DNA from: Dyella halodurans
GTDB lineage: Bacteria > Pseudomonadota > Gammaproteobacteria > Xanthomonadales > Rhodanobacteraceae
Direction: 5' to 3'
Length of the DNA: 64,000 nucleotides
Assembly: GCF_026283925.1 (NCBI RefSeq)
Contig: NZ_JAPDPF010000013.1
Span: 1 to 64,000 of the forward strand
Position 1 is the first letter of the stretch. Each line of letters starts with the position of its first letter. A program made the translations under genes and the position numbers. Of the stretch, positions 39,886-48,943 are shown piece after piece. Below the pieces are notes generated by a model. That model was not told the DNA's origin and did not search any database. It saw nothing but the letters and a program-made list of their open reading frames with translations.

Positions 39886-41070
39886 TTAAAAGAGTTCGAT
39901 TTCGCCGGCGTCCATCGAGTTCTGCAGTGCCGGGCCGCGCGAGCGCAGTCGGGCTTTCTCGCGCTGGATGGCCAGGCGGCTGCGTACCCGCTCGGCGCGC
40001 TGGGCGAGCAGCTCGGCATCGATCGGGCTGCAGGCCAGTTCTTCGATATCGCGCGTGCACTCTGTGGTGATGTCCTGCAGCTCCACCAGGCGCATGCGCG
40101 TCTGGTTGATCAGCTGGCTCAGGATGTCCTCGAACTGCAGCGAGCGGATCGTGGTGGACACATCGGAGCCCAGGCCGCGGTTGATCTCGACCACCTGGTC
40201 GGCCACCGCGCTGGTGCGCGCATCGCTCTCGGTGACGTGAGCCATCATGGCGTCGATGCCACCCTTGGCCGACAGGGCCACGTTGAGGTCCTGCGAGGCC
40301 ATGGTGCCGACCAGTCCACGCAGCTGTTCCATGGCGGTGCGCGCACGCTCGACATGGGTGCCGATCTGCTCGTTGAACTGGTTGGAATGGCTGGCCAGGT
40401 TGCGGATCTCGCCTGCCACCACCGCGAAGCCGCGGCCGGACTCGCCCGCGCGGGCCGCCTCGATGGCGGCATTCAGCGCCAGCAGGTTGGTTTCCTCGGC
40501 AATCGTGTTGACGTTCTTCAACAGGCCGAACACTGCGTCCATTTCCTTGGCCATGCCGTCGATGCGGTAGACGATGCGCAGGCTTTCGCGCGACATCTGC
40601 ACCACCATGCCGACGAAATGCTCCAGCAGGTCGCCGGTGCGCGCAGCAAAATCCTGCACCGATACGCCCTCGTTCTGCCCATCGATGATCTGCCGCAGCA
40701 AGGACTGCTGCATGCCGGTCTTGCGCGACAGGCCATCGAAGCCGCCGCCCAGCTCGGACACGGCATCGCGCAGCAGGTCCAGCGCCTGGTGCAACTCGCG
40801 GGTGGCGTGGCCAAGTTCATCGACCAGGGAGCTGCGCACTTCTTCCAGTGCCTCGCGGACCGGCGCGTGATGGGTCAGTGATGCCTCGATCACCGGCTCT
40901 TCGGCTGCCGGGACACGACGCAGCTCAACGATCCAGGCGGCCGTGAGCAGCACGATCAGCACCGGCGCCAGCCAGGCCGACGGCCATAGCAGGGTCAACA
41001 GCAAGGCGACCGCGCTCGCCGTCATGCCGACGACGGGGCGCACACGCAGGAAGGATGGGATGGCGTACAT
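39886..41070 (-). CDS. Methyl-accepting chemotaxis protein without a periplasmic domain
   Basis: A 394-aa receptor-like protein. It has two close N-terminal hydrophobic helices ([17 protein letters not shown] and [16 protein letters not shown]), so almost nothing reaches the periplasm. A helical region follows, then the signalling hairpin tip [20 protein letters not shown] and [15 protein letters not shown]. After it come [12 protein letters not shown], reminiscent of the CheZ active-site helix, and a C-terminal GEIELF. ATG 41070 is chosen; a GTG at 41082 is possible. It sits 15 bp after cheB and may sense an internal cue. Confidence 0.9.
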   Translation of the reverse strand: MYAIPSFLRVRPVVGMTASAVALLLTLLWPSAWLAPVLIVLLTAAWIVELRRVPAAEEPVIEASLTHHAPVREALEEVRSSLVDELGHATRELHQALDLLRDAVSELGGGFDGLSRKTGMQQSLLRQIIDGQNEGVSVQDFAARTGDLLEHFVGMVVQMSRESLRIVYRIDGMAKEMDAVFGLLKNVNTIAEETNLLALNAAIEAARAGESGRGFAVVAGEIRNLASHSNQFNEQIGTHVERARTAMEQLRGLVGTMASQDLNVALSAKGGIDAMMAHVTESDARTSAVADQVVEINRGLGSDVSTTIRSLQFEDILSQLINQTRMRLVELQDITTECTRDIEELACSPIDAELLAQRAERVRSRLAIQREKARLRSRGPALQNSMDAGEIELF

Positions 41071-41085
41071 GGGGATATCCACGGA

Positions 41086-42183
41086 TCAGGGCGCTGTTGC
41101 AACGGCGCGTTGAATGGGTTGATGCGCCAACGCAAGCAGCCGCGCGGCTATATGGTCGAGCGGCAATTTTTCGGTGGCCGCGCCGAGCTTCCAGGCCGCG
41201 CCCGGCATGCCCCACACCACGGAGGTTTCTTCGTCCTGCACCAGGGTGTGGGCGCCGCCCTGCTGCAGCTCCAGCAGGCCACGCGCGCCGTCATCGCCCA
41301 TGCCGGTCAGCAAGGCGGCGACGGTTGCGCGGCCCACGCTGGCGGCCATGGAGCGGAACAACACGTCCACGCTCGGCTTGTGGCGGTTCACCGGCGGGCC
41401 GTTGTGCAGGCGGCACACATGCTTGGCGCCGTCCCACATCACCAGCAGGTGTTGGCTGCCAGGTGCGATATACGCATGGCCCTGCTGGATCGGCTGGCCG
41501 TCGCGCGCTTCGCAGACACGCATGGCCGAGCAGGCATCCATGCGTGACGCGAACGGCCCGCTGAACGCCGCGGGGATGTGCTGGGTGATGACGATGGGCG
41601 GCGCATCAGGCGGCATGGCCTCCAGCACCACGCGAATCGCCTCGGTGCCGCCGGTGGAAGCACCAATCGCAATGATCGGACTGCCGCCACGCGTACCCGC
41701 CGACTGCGCCCGCGGCAGCACGGCGTCTGCCGAAAGTCGCGGCGGCACATCCAGCTTGCGCACGGCGGTGCGCTGACGCGGTCGCGCCAGCGCCGCCAGC
41801 TTCACCTTGGCGCAGATTTCCTGGGCGCCTTCGGCAAACGTGCTGGCCAGGTCGTTGCTGGGCTTGGTGAAGAAGTCCACCGCGCCCAGCTCCAGCGCGC
41901 GCAAGGTCACCTCGGCGCCTTCCTGGGTCAGCGACGACACCATCACCACCGGCATCGGGCGCAGGCGCATCAGGTTTTCGAGGAAGGTGATGCCGTCCAT
42001 GCGCGGCATCTCGACATCCAGGGTCAGCACGTCGGGATTCAGCTGCTTGATCTTTTCGCGGGCGATCAGGGGATCGGCCGCGGTACCGACCACCTCGATA
42101 CCCGGATCGCAGGAAAGCATCGTCGACAACAGTTTCCGCACCAGGGCGGAGTCATCGACTACCAGGACACGTACTCTTTCCAT
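41086..42183 (-). CDS. cheB: Chemotaxis methylesterase CheB
   Basis: A 365-aa protein with a receiver domain ([19 protein letters not shown], phospho-Asp in [12 protein letters not shown], about residue 56) and a methylesterase/glutamine deamidase domain ([17 protein letters not shown] with the catalytic Ser; [15 protein letters not shown] with the catalytic His; [15 protein letters not shown] with the catalytic Asp). It removes methyl groups from receptors and deamidates Gln. Start ATG 42183. It lies between cheD (115 bp) and the short receptor gene. Confidence 0.97.
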   Translation of the reverse strand: MERVRVLVVDDSALVRKLLSTMLSCDPGIEVVGTAADPLIAREKIKQLNPDVLTLDVEMPRMDGITFLENLMRLRPMPVVMVSSLTQEGAEVTLRALELGAVDFFTKPSNDLASTFAEGAQEICAKVKLAALARPRQRTAVRKLDVPPRLSADAVLPRAQSAGTRGGSPIIAIGASTGGTEAIRVVLEAMPPDAPPIVITQHIPAAFSGPFASRMDACSAMRVCEARDGQPIQQGHAYIAPGSQHLLVMWDGAKHVCRLHNGPPVNRHKPSVDVLFRSMAASVGRATVAALLTGMGDDGARGLLELQQGGAHTLVQDEETSVVWGMPGAAWKLGAATEKLPLDHIAARLLALAHQPIQRAVATAP

Positions 42184-42298
42184 TGCTTTTAAGTCTCGCC
42201 TTCGTCGATCGGGTGGACTGGACGCGACCCACGCCTGCTGGCTCATGCGGGAGCCGGACACTGCCTATGCGAATCTGCTGCTGCCTCACGAGGCGTCG

Positions 42299-42955
42299 CT
42301 AAAACAGTTCCACATCACCCTTTATCGGATCATTTGCCAATCGCTTGAGATACTGCTTCTCGCCATCCACCAGCACGGCGTCGGCACGTCCACGCAGCTG
42401 GCGCACGCGCGCCTTGCCGGTGGTGGGGAAGAACTGCACATGGCGGGGATGCACGTCGCCGAGGTCCTCGGCGCGCACGGCGAGCCGTTCGGCTTCCAGA
42501 TAGCGCTTCACGAAGGCGATATTGCGTGAACCGATATCGGTCATGGTGGCGAGCACACGGCCGCCGCCAAACACCTTTACCTCCAGGTCGGCGCGATGAC
42601 CGCCGGCCTTGAGGATCGCGTTGATCAACTGCTCCATCGCATCGTTGCCGTAGCGAGCCGCGCGTCCGACGGTGTCGGCCCAGCTGCCACGCTCGCCCAT
42701 CGGCTCGGGCAACATGAAATGGTTCATGCCACCGATATGGCGCTGGCGGTCATAGATGCACGCCGAGACACAGGAGCCGAGCACGGTGGAAATCATCTCC
42801 TCCTGCATGCTCACGTAGAAATCGCCGGGCAATACCTTGACGGTGATGCAGGCTTGTCCTGGATCCCAGTAGCGACGCAGGTGCTCAAAGCCCGGCAAGA
42901 CACGCGCCGGATCGTAACCGGCGCCGATGGGGAGGTTCACTGCGGGGACGCTCAT
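42299..42955 (-). CDS. cheD: Chemoreceptor glutamine deamidase CheD
   Basis: A 218-aa CheD with the catalytic Cys-His-Thr type signature (TVLGSCVSACIYDRQRHIGG, NHFMLPEP, FGGGRVLATMTDIGSRN). It deamidates receptor glutamines and may bind CheC-type partners, though no CheC is visible here. Its C-terminus GDVELF resembles the end of the neighbouring receptor gene. The start overlaps cheR by 4 bp. Confidence 0.96.
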   Translation of the reverse strand: MSVPAVNLPIGAGYDPARVLPGFEHLRRYWDPGQACITVKVLPGDFYVSMQEEMISTVLGSCVSACIYDRQRHIGGMNHFMLPEPMGERGSWADTVGRAARYGNDAMEQLINAILKAGGHRADLEVKVFGGGRVLATMTDIGSRNIAFVKRYLEAERLAVRAEDLGDVHPRHVQFFPTTGKARVRQLRGRADAVLVDGEKQYLKRLANDPIKGDVELF

Positions 42956-43830
42956 GCACTGCTTTTCCGGTAGACCGTGCGTCCGATCAGGTCAAAATTG
43001 TCGTTGAGTCCGTACATGGACTCGGAATGGCCAAGGAACAGGTAGCCACCCTCGGGCAGCAGGCCGGCATAGCGCTGGAACAGGCGCTGCTTGGTGGGCT
43101 TGTCGAAATAGATCACCACGTTGCGGCAGAAGATCGCGTCGAACGGTCCCTGCATCGGCCAGTCATGCAGCAGGTTCAGCGGCAGGATGCTGACCAGCTC
43201 GCGCAGCCGCGGATGCACGCAGGCGTAGTTGTCGTACTGGCCTTCGCCACGCAAAAACCAGCGGCGGCGGCGCTCGGTGCTCACACCTTCAAGCCGCTCG
43301 ATCGGGTACACACCCTTGCGCGCGGTTTCCAGCGCCTGGGGCGACAGGTCGGTGGCGAGGATCTTCGCGTCCACCTGGCTGCCGTGCTTCTCCAGCGCCT
43401 CGGCCAGCACGATCGCCAGCGTGTATGGCTCTTCACCGGTAGCGCAACCGGCTGACCAGATGCGCAGGCGGCCGCCGTTCTTTTTCTCGGCCAACCAGCG
43501 CGGCAGCAGTTCGTCGGTGAGCAGGTCGAAGTGATGCGACTCGCGGAAGAACGCGGTGACATTGGTGCTGATCGCGCTGGCCAGTTCGCCGAGTTCACCG
43601 TGGGGATCGCGACGCAGCAGCTCGCAGTAGCTTTCGAAGTTGCCGAGCTTCAACGCGCGCAGGCGACGCAGCAACCTGCCCTGCACCAGCTGGCGCTTGT
43701 GCTCGCCCAGCGAGATGCCGCAGTGCTCGTACACGAAGGCGCGCAGGAAGCCGAACTCGCGATCACCCAGGATCGGGCCATTCATGCCCGCCACGGCGGC
43801 GTTGCCATCGATCGCGGCGGGCATGCTCAT
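42952..43830 (-). CDS. cheR: Chemotaxis protein methyltransferase CheR
   Basis: A 292-aa SAM-dependent enzyme that methylates receptor glutamates. The N-terminal helical domain holds REFGFLRAFVYEHCGISLGE and LLRRLRALKLGNFESYCELL. The SAM site is RIWSAGCATGEEPYTLAIVL, followed by ATDLSPQALETARKGVY, FDAIFCRNVVIYFD and LFLGHSESMYGLN. The neighbouring full-length receptors end in WxxF pentapeptides of the kind that tether CheR. It is 2 bp from the receptor gene upstream and overlaps cheD. Confidence 0.97.
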   Translation of the reverse strand: MSMPAAIDGNAAVAGMNGPILGDREFGFLRAFVYEHCGISLGEHKRQLVQGRLLRRLRALKLGNFESYCELLRRDPHGELGELASAISTNVTAFFRESHHFDLLTDELLPRWLAEKKNGGRLRIWSAGCATGEEPYTLAIVLAEALEKHGSQVDAKILATDLSPQALETARKGVYPIERLEGVSTERRRRWFLRGEGQYDNYACVHPRLRELVSILPLNLLHDWPMQGPFDAIFCRNVVIYFDKPTKQRLFQRYAGLLPEGGYLFLGHSESMYGLNDNFDLIGRTVYRKSSA

Positions 43831-43832
43831 GC

Positions 43833-45548
43833 TCAGAACTCCTTCCAGGCGCCGGCATCAGCCACTTCGGCAGGACGCGACGGGCGCGCCGATGCAGCCG
43901 GCGAGTTGCGCACGGCGGCGAATACCGCCTCGGCTTCGGCCATCACGGTCTGACCGCGCGCCTTTTCGGTGGCCGGCGTAGCCGCTTCATCGCTCAGGTG
44001 GAAGAAGCCGACCTGACGTGCCAGTTCACCGGCCTGCTCCTGCATGGCGCGAGCGGCGGCGGCCGCCTCTTCCACCAGGGCAGCGTTCTGCTGGGTCATC
44101 TCGTCCATCTGCAGCACGGCGTGATTAACCTGATCGATGCCGGCGGACTGCTCCTGGCTGGCCGCGGCGATCTCGGCCACGATATCGGTCACCTTCTTCA
44201 CGCTGTCGACGATATCCGCCAGGGCCTTGGCCGACTGGTCCACCAGCGACGAACCCACGCGCACTTTCTCCGCGCTGTCGTTGATGAGGCCCTTGATCTC
44301 CTTCGCCGCACCCGCGCTGCGCTGCGCCAGGTTGCGCACCTCCGTGGCGACCACGGCAAAGCCGCGGCCCTGCTCGCCGGCACGAGCCGCTTCCACTGCG
44401 GCGTTGAGCGCCAGCAGGTTGGTCTGGAAGGCGATTTCGTCGATCAGGCTTACGATGTCGGAAATCTTGCGGCTGGAATCGTTGATCTCGCGCATCGCCG
44501 CACTGGCCTGCGCCGCCACTTCACCGCCGTGCTCGGCCTGCCGGCGCGTGGCGCTGGCGAGCTGGTTAGCGTGGCTGGCGTTTTCGGCGTTCTGCTTGAC
44601 GGTGGAGGTCATCTCCTCCATCGACGAGGCGGTCTCTTCCAGGCTCGAGGCCTGTTCCTGCGTACGCTGGCTGAGGTCGTCATTGCCGCGGGCAATCTGC
44701 TGGGCGGCCGAACTCACCGAGCCCGAGCCGTGACGCACTTCGCCAACGATGCCGGTGAGGCGCTCGTCCATTGTGCGCAGTGCATCCAGCAATTCGCCCA
44801 GCTCGTCCTTGCTGGTGGTGGCAATGCCGTGACCCAGGCGGCCGGTGGCAATGGCATGCGCCACCGACACGGCCTGGCTGAGCGTGGTGAGGATCGAACG
44901 CATCAGCAGCACGGCCATGACCAGGGCGATCAGCAGGCCCGCGGACAAAGCCACGATGCTGACCGCGCGGATCAGGTGATAACGCGACACCTGGCCGTCG
45001 TAGATCTGCTTGGCGTCGGCGCGCTGCGCATCGACCAGCTTGGCCAGCGCGTCCTGGCGCTCCATCAGCAGCGGACGCACCTGCATTTCCAGCAGTTCGT
45101 GGGCACCGTTATCGCCATCCTTGAGCGCGTCGACCATCGAGCTCTTCGCATCGGCATAGTCGGCATCGGTCGAACGCCAGGCGTCGTAGTGCTTCTTGAC
45201 CGCGTCGCTCATCGGAATGGCGGCGAGCTGCTTCTTGAGCCCATCCATCTCAGCCTGCAACTTGGCGTAATCCGCCAGCTTGGCCTTGACCTGGTCCGCC
45301 TTGCCAACGAGCGATGCGGACTCGCCCAACAGAATGAACGACATCAGCTGGTGTGCGGTCAGCTGCGAGACGATCTGGGTCGGCACGATCTCTTCGTCGT
45401 AGATCTGGCCCATGCCATTGTTCTGCAGCTGCATGGAGCCCAGGCCAATCACCGCGCCGCCGATAAGCATCAGGCCAAGCAGGCCGAACACCAGGCGCAG
45501 GCGACCGCGGACGGTGAGCTGGGGGACTTTCAGGGTGAACTTGTTCAT
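43833..45548 (-). CDS. Methyl-accepting chemotaxis protein (4HB-type sensor)
   Basis: A 571-aa receptor. TM1 is [20 protein letters not shown]; a periplasmic helical ligand-binding region follows (about 45-210, four-helix-bundle type); TM2 is [20 protein letters not shown]; then HAMP and the signalling domain with [20 protein letters not shown] and [19 protein letters not shown]. The C-terminus GAWKEF fits a CheR-tethering pentapeptide. ATG 45548 ([19 protein letters not shown]) is the likely start. Ligand unknown. Confidence 0.94.
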   Translation of the reverse strand: MNKFTLKVPQLTVRGRLRLVFGLLGLMLIGGAVIGLGSMQLQNNGMGQIYDEEIVPTQIVSQLTAHQLMSFILLGESASLVGKADQVKAKLADYAKLQAEMDGLKKQLAAIPMSDAVKKHYDAWRSTDADYADAKSSMVDALKDGDNGAHELLEMQVRPLLMERQDALAKLVDAQRADAKQIYDGQVSRYHLIRAVSIVALSAGLLIALVMAVLLMRSILTTLSQAVSVAHAIATGRLGHGIATTSKDELGELLDALRTMDERLTGIVGEVRHGSGSVSSAAQQIARGNDDLSQRTQEQASSLEETASSMEEMTSTVKQNAENASHANQLASATRRQAEHGGEVAAQASAAMREINDSSRKISDIVSLIDEIAFQTNLLALNAAVEAARAGEQGRGFAVVATEVRNLAQRSAGAAKEIKGLINDSAEKVRVGSSLVDQSAKALADIVDSVKKVTDIVAEIAAASQEQSAGIDQVNHAVLQMDEMTQQNAALVEEAAAAARAMQEQAGELARQVGFFHLSDEAATPATEKARGQTVMAEAEAVFAAVRNSPAASARPSRPAEVADAGAWKEF

Positions 45549-45573
45549 GAGTATCCGGTTCCGGCGAAAACGG

Positions 45574-46080
45574 TCAGGCCACGGCTTTGACATCAGAGGC
45601 AGCGGGCAGCGCGGCCTCCAGCATTTGCGCATCCTGCGGCTGCAACAGCTTGTCCACGTCCAGCAGGAGCACCATGCGCTCGCCGGTGGCGGTCAGCCCC
45701 TTGAGGTATTCGGTATCCACGGTGGTGCCCATGTCGGGCACCGGGCGAATCGCGTCATCAGCCACGTCCAGCACGTCGGACACGGCGTCCACGACCACGC
45801 CAAAATTGCGTCCGGCCACCGTCACGATCACGGTGACCGTGGTGGCGCTGTACTCCTCGCGGGCGAGGCCAAAGCGCAGGCGCATGTCGATCACCGGCAC
45901 GATGGCGCCACGGAGATTGAGCACGCCAAGCACATAGTGCGGCGCCTGGGGAATGCGCGTCACCGGCGTCCAGCCACGGATTTCGCGCACGGCGAGGATG
46001 TCCACGCCGTATTCCTCGTGGGCGAGATTGACGGTGAGGTACTGCGACTGGAGCGCCTCGCTCCGGTGGTTATCGGACAT
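45574..46080 (-). CDS. cheW: Chemotaxis coupling protein CheW
   Basis: A 168-aa CheW that couples receptors to CheA. The SH3-like domains show [51 protein letters not shown] and [11 protein letters not shown]. It is the first gene of the cheW-mcp-cheR-cheD-cheB-mcp-STAS operon and is preceded by a sigma-28 promoter. Confidence 0.96.
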   Translation of the reverse strand: MSDNHRSEALQSQYLTVNLAHEEYGVDILAVREIRGWTPVTRIPQAPHYVLGVLNLRGAIVPVIDMRLRFGLAREEYSATTVTVIVTVAGRNFGVVVDAVSDVLDVADDAIRPVPDMGTTVDTEYLKGLTATGERMVLLLDVDKLLQPQDAQMLEAALPAASDVKAVA

Positions 46081-46127
46081 GTTTGCCTCGTCGTCGGAGC
46101 CGCCTGCTGGGCTCCCGTTCGAAAGCT

Positions 46128-46154
46128 GAATCGGCGGAGGATGGGGAAACTTGA
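46128..46154 (-). promoter_or_regulatory. Sigma-28 (FliA) promoter of the cheW-mcp-cheR-cheD-cheB operon
   Basis: Read on the reverse strand: TCAAGTTT (46154-46147), 11 bp, GCCGATTC (46135-46128), ending 47 bp before cheW's start codon. Confidence 0.82.
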
Positions 46155-46196
46155 GTGGGTTTTGCGCTGGTTAGCGGGGGCGAGGGTGCACGTCGC

Positions 46197-47074
46197 CCTT
46201 ACTCCTTCTCCCCTCCGGGCGACCCGAAGGTAGTCCCTGTGGGAGAGAAGGCTGGGATGAGGGGTGGGTGCTCGCGATCACGCGACAATTGTGCGTGGCC
46301 GCAAGGTTGGTGCTTACGACCGAAGGAAGTCCCAGTGGGACGCTGCGGGCGTTTCGATCGCCCGTCTGAGCGCCGAGCTGCTCGCTCCTTCTCCCCGCCG
46401 GGCGACCCGAAGGTAGTCCCTGTGGGAGAGAAGGTCGGGATGAGGGGCGGGTGCTCGCGGTTACGCTACAACCGAGCGTTTTGGCCAGGTTGCCGCTTAC
46501 GCAGCGGGCGTTTCGATCGCCTGCCGGCGCTCGAGTCACTTTTCTTTGCTGGCCCAAAGAAAAGTAACCCAAAGAAATGGCCTGTAGAGCTGGTAGCACT
46601 CCGTCGGATAGAAGCGTCGGAAGGATTTCGCGATCGGATCGTTTGCTGCCCAAGGCCGCTACACAGCGGCTACACCGCAACGCGCCAATGCGGTGAGGAC
46701 TTAAAGCAGGCCAGGCCTACGGTCGAAACGCTCGCAGCATCCAGAGGCACAGATGGTCAACTCGCCACCCACGCCTTAAGCCCTCTTCGCCTCGGCGCGT
46801 TGCGGTGTAGCCGCTGTGTGTCGGCCATGGGCCGCAAGCTATCTGGCTGGCCACGCCCGTCAGGCTCGCATCCAACGCAATGCTGCGAGCTCTTCAGGCC
46901 ATTTTCTTTGGGTTACTTTTCTTTTGGGCCAGCAAAAGAAAAGTGACTCGGCTGCCGGCAGGCAGTCGAAACGCCCGCTGCGTAAGCGGCAAGCTGGCGA
47001 TATCGCTTGGTCATCGTGTGATCGCGAGCACCCGCCCCTCATCCCGGCCTTCTCCCCGGAGGGGAGAAGGAGTG
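46197..47074. repeat. Composite inverted repeat built from two opposed copies of the dispersed repeat
   Basis: The 1.0-kb gap between the mcp at 47101 and cheW is mostly repeat. Segment 46197-46593 is copy A-type sequence in inverse orientation (ends CTCCTTCTCCCCTCCGGG; contains AAGTAACCCAAAGAAATGGCC). Segment 46686-47074 is a direct copy (contains GGCCATTTTCTTTGGGTTAC; ends GGAGGGGAGAAGGAG). The centre has a 33-bp inverted pair, 46654-46686 and 46794-46826 (GGCGCGTTGCGGTGTAGCCG core). The inverse half contains the module CCTTCTCCC...GGGGTGGGTGCTCGC twice. There is no credible coding sequence in it. Confidence 0.88.
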
Positions 47075-47100
47075 AGAGCGGGCGGCGTGGCCTTATTCCC

Positions 47101-48777
47101 TCAGAACTCACTCCACCCATTCACCGCAACCAACGGCCGCGCCGAACTCACTGCAGCAATACGCACGGCCTGCGGCGCCGGCGCTCGCGCGGAAGCGGCA
47201 GGGGTTTCCTGCAAACGGAAATAACGAATCTGCCGATCCAGTTCGGTGGCTTGTTCCTGCATGGCACGCGCGGCAGCGGCAGCCTCTTCGACCAGGGCGG
47301 CGTTCTGCTGGGTCACCGCGTCCATCTGGGTCACTGCGCGATTCACCTGGTCGATGCCGGACGACTGCTCCTGGCTGGCCGCGGCGATCTCGGCCACGAT
47401 GTCGGTTACCCGCTTCACGCTGTCCAGGATGCCGGTCAGCACCTGGCCCGACTCCTCGACCAGGATGGAGCCGGCCTGCACCTTCTCGACGGTGTCGCCG
47501 ATCAGGCCCTTGATCTGCTTCGCAGCGCTGGCACTGCGCTGGGCCAGATGGCGCACTTCGCTTGCCACCACGGCGAAGCCGCGCCCCTGCTCGCCGGCAC
47601 GCGCAGCTTCCACGGCAGCGTTGAGTGCGAGCAGGTTGGTCTGGAAGGCGATCTCGTCGATCAACTGCACGATTTCGGTGATCTGGCGACTGGCCTCTTC
47701 GATGTCACGCATGGCGCCGCTGGTGCGCGAAGCTACCTCACTGCCACGCTCGGCCTGGGTGCGGGCACTGCGCGCCAATTGGTCGGCATGACCGGCGTTG
47801 TCCGCGCTTTGGCGCACCACCGAGGCCATTTCTTCCATCGACGCGGCAGTTTCCTCCAGGCTGGATGCCTGCTCTTGCGTGCGATGCGACAGGTCGTCGT
47901 TGCCGCGGGTGATCTGGCCGGCCGCGCTGGAGACAACCTGCGCGCCCTGTTGCACTTCACCCACGATCTCGATCAGCTTGCCGCGCATGCGTTGCAAGGT
48001 GTCCAGCAAGCTGCCAGGCCTAAACGTCGCGAAGGCATCCGCACCACCGAGATCGCCGTCCGCTATGCGCGTCGCCAGGGCCTGCGCAAAGGCCGGCTCG
48101 CCGCCAATGCTGTGGCGGATGCTGCGCATCGATTGCCAGACGATCAGGATCACCAGCAGGCCGACCAGGAACGCACGCAGCAGGCTGCCTTCCAGCATCT
48201 GGCGGAACTGCGCGTCGATGTCGACGAAGTAGGCGCCCGCGCCGAGGTGGATATCCCACGGCTTGTACCAGGCGGTGTAGCTGATCTTGCGCTCGTTATC
48301 CGTGCTGCCCGGCATCGGAAACACGTACTCGGTGACGCCATGGCCATCGCGCTGGTCCACCGCGAGCATGTCGCGATACCAGTGCTTGCCATTCACGTCG
48401 GCATCGTCGTGGACATTCTTGCCGACCAGGGCCGGCTTCGCCCCGTGCAGGCGCATCACCAGATCGGAATCGAAGCCGAACAGATAGCCCGCACCGTTGT
48501 TCCAGTGCAGGGTCGTGACCGCGGCGAAGGCGCGCTTCCTGGCCTCGGCATCGCTGAATTCGCCGGCCTCGGCGCGGTCGTGATAACTCTTCAGCACCGA
48601 CATCGCGGTGTTCACCTCGTCGCCAAGGGCATTCACCCGCGCTTCCATCTGCAGGCGCCGGCTATCCAACGCCGAAACCACGGTGAGCGCGGCCAAGCCA
48701 GCGGCCACGAAGGCGATAACCAGCCACACCTTGGCCGTAAGGCTAAGGCGATCGAGCAACTTCATTGGGGAAACCAT
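47101..48777 (-). CDS. Methyl-accepting chemotaxis protein with a single Cache sensor domain
   Basis: A 558-aa receptor. TM1 is [20 protein letters not shown]; the periplasmic region (about 40-190) is an sCache_2 domain, seen in [40 protein letters not shown] and [17 protein letters not shown]2 is [16 protein letters not shown]; then HAMP and the signalling hairpin [20 protein letters not shown] with [16 protein letters not shown]. It ends NGWSEF, a CheR-tether type pentapeptide. sCache_2 receptors often sense organic acids. It follows cheA by 166 bp; ATG 48765 is an alternative start. Confidence 0.95.
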   Translation of the reverse strand: MVSPMKLLDRLSLTAKVWLVIAFVAAGLAALTVVSALDSRRLQMEARVNALGDEVNTAMSVLKSYHDRAEAGEFSDAEARKRAFAAVTTLHWNNGAGYLFGFDSDLVMRLHGAKPALVGKNVHDDADVNGKHWYRDMLAVDQRDGHGVTEYVFPMPGSTDNERKISYTAWYKPWDIHLGAGAYFVDIDAQFRQMLEGSLLRAFLVGLLVILIVWQSMRSIRHSIGGEPAFAQALATRIADGDLGGADAFATFRPGSLLDTLQRMRGKLIEIVGEVQQGAQVVSSAAGQITRGNDDLSHRTQEQASSLEETAASMEEMASVVRQSADNAGHADQLARSARTQAERGSEVASRTSGAMRDIEEASRQITEIVQLIDEIAFQTNLLALNAAVEAARAGEQGRGFAVVASEVRHLAQRSASAAKQIKGLIGDTVEKVQAGSILVEESGQVLTGILDSVKRVTDIVAEIAAASQEQSSGIDQVNRAVTQMDAVTQQNAALVEEAAAAARAMQEQATELDRQIRYFRLQETPAASARAPAPQAVRIAAVSSARPLVAVNGWSEF

Positions 48778-48943
48778 GGGGAAACGACCTTCAGAATGAA
48801 AAAAGCGGGATGCGATTGCCCGTATTCATTCCCTGCACTGCCCGACACCAGCCCGCAAGCCGGCGGCCACGACTTCCTGTCGCGACTCAGAATTTCGAAC
48901 CATCCCTGGCGGCGCTTTTCCTGCACCGCCATCGCCTGCTGAA

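Noticed and set aside
43998-45590. 530-codon open frame on the + strand
   Set aside because: Antisense to the receptor at 43833-45548; composition is that of a shadow frame.
46816-48942. 708-codon open frame on the + strand
   Set aside because: It is antisense to the Cache-domain receptor and begins inside the repeat; its product is His/Gly/Gln-rich, typical of the reverse frame of a high-GC gene.
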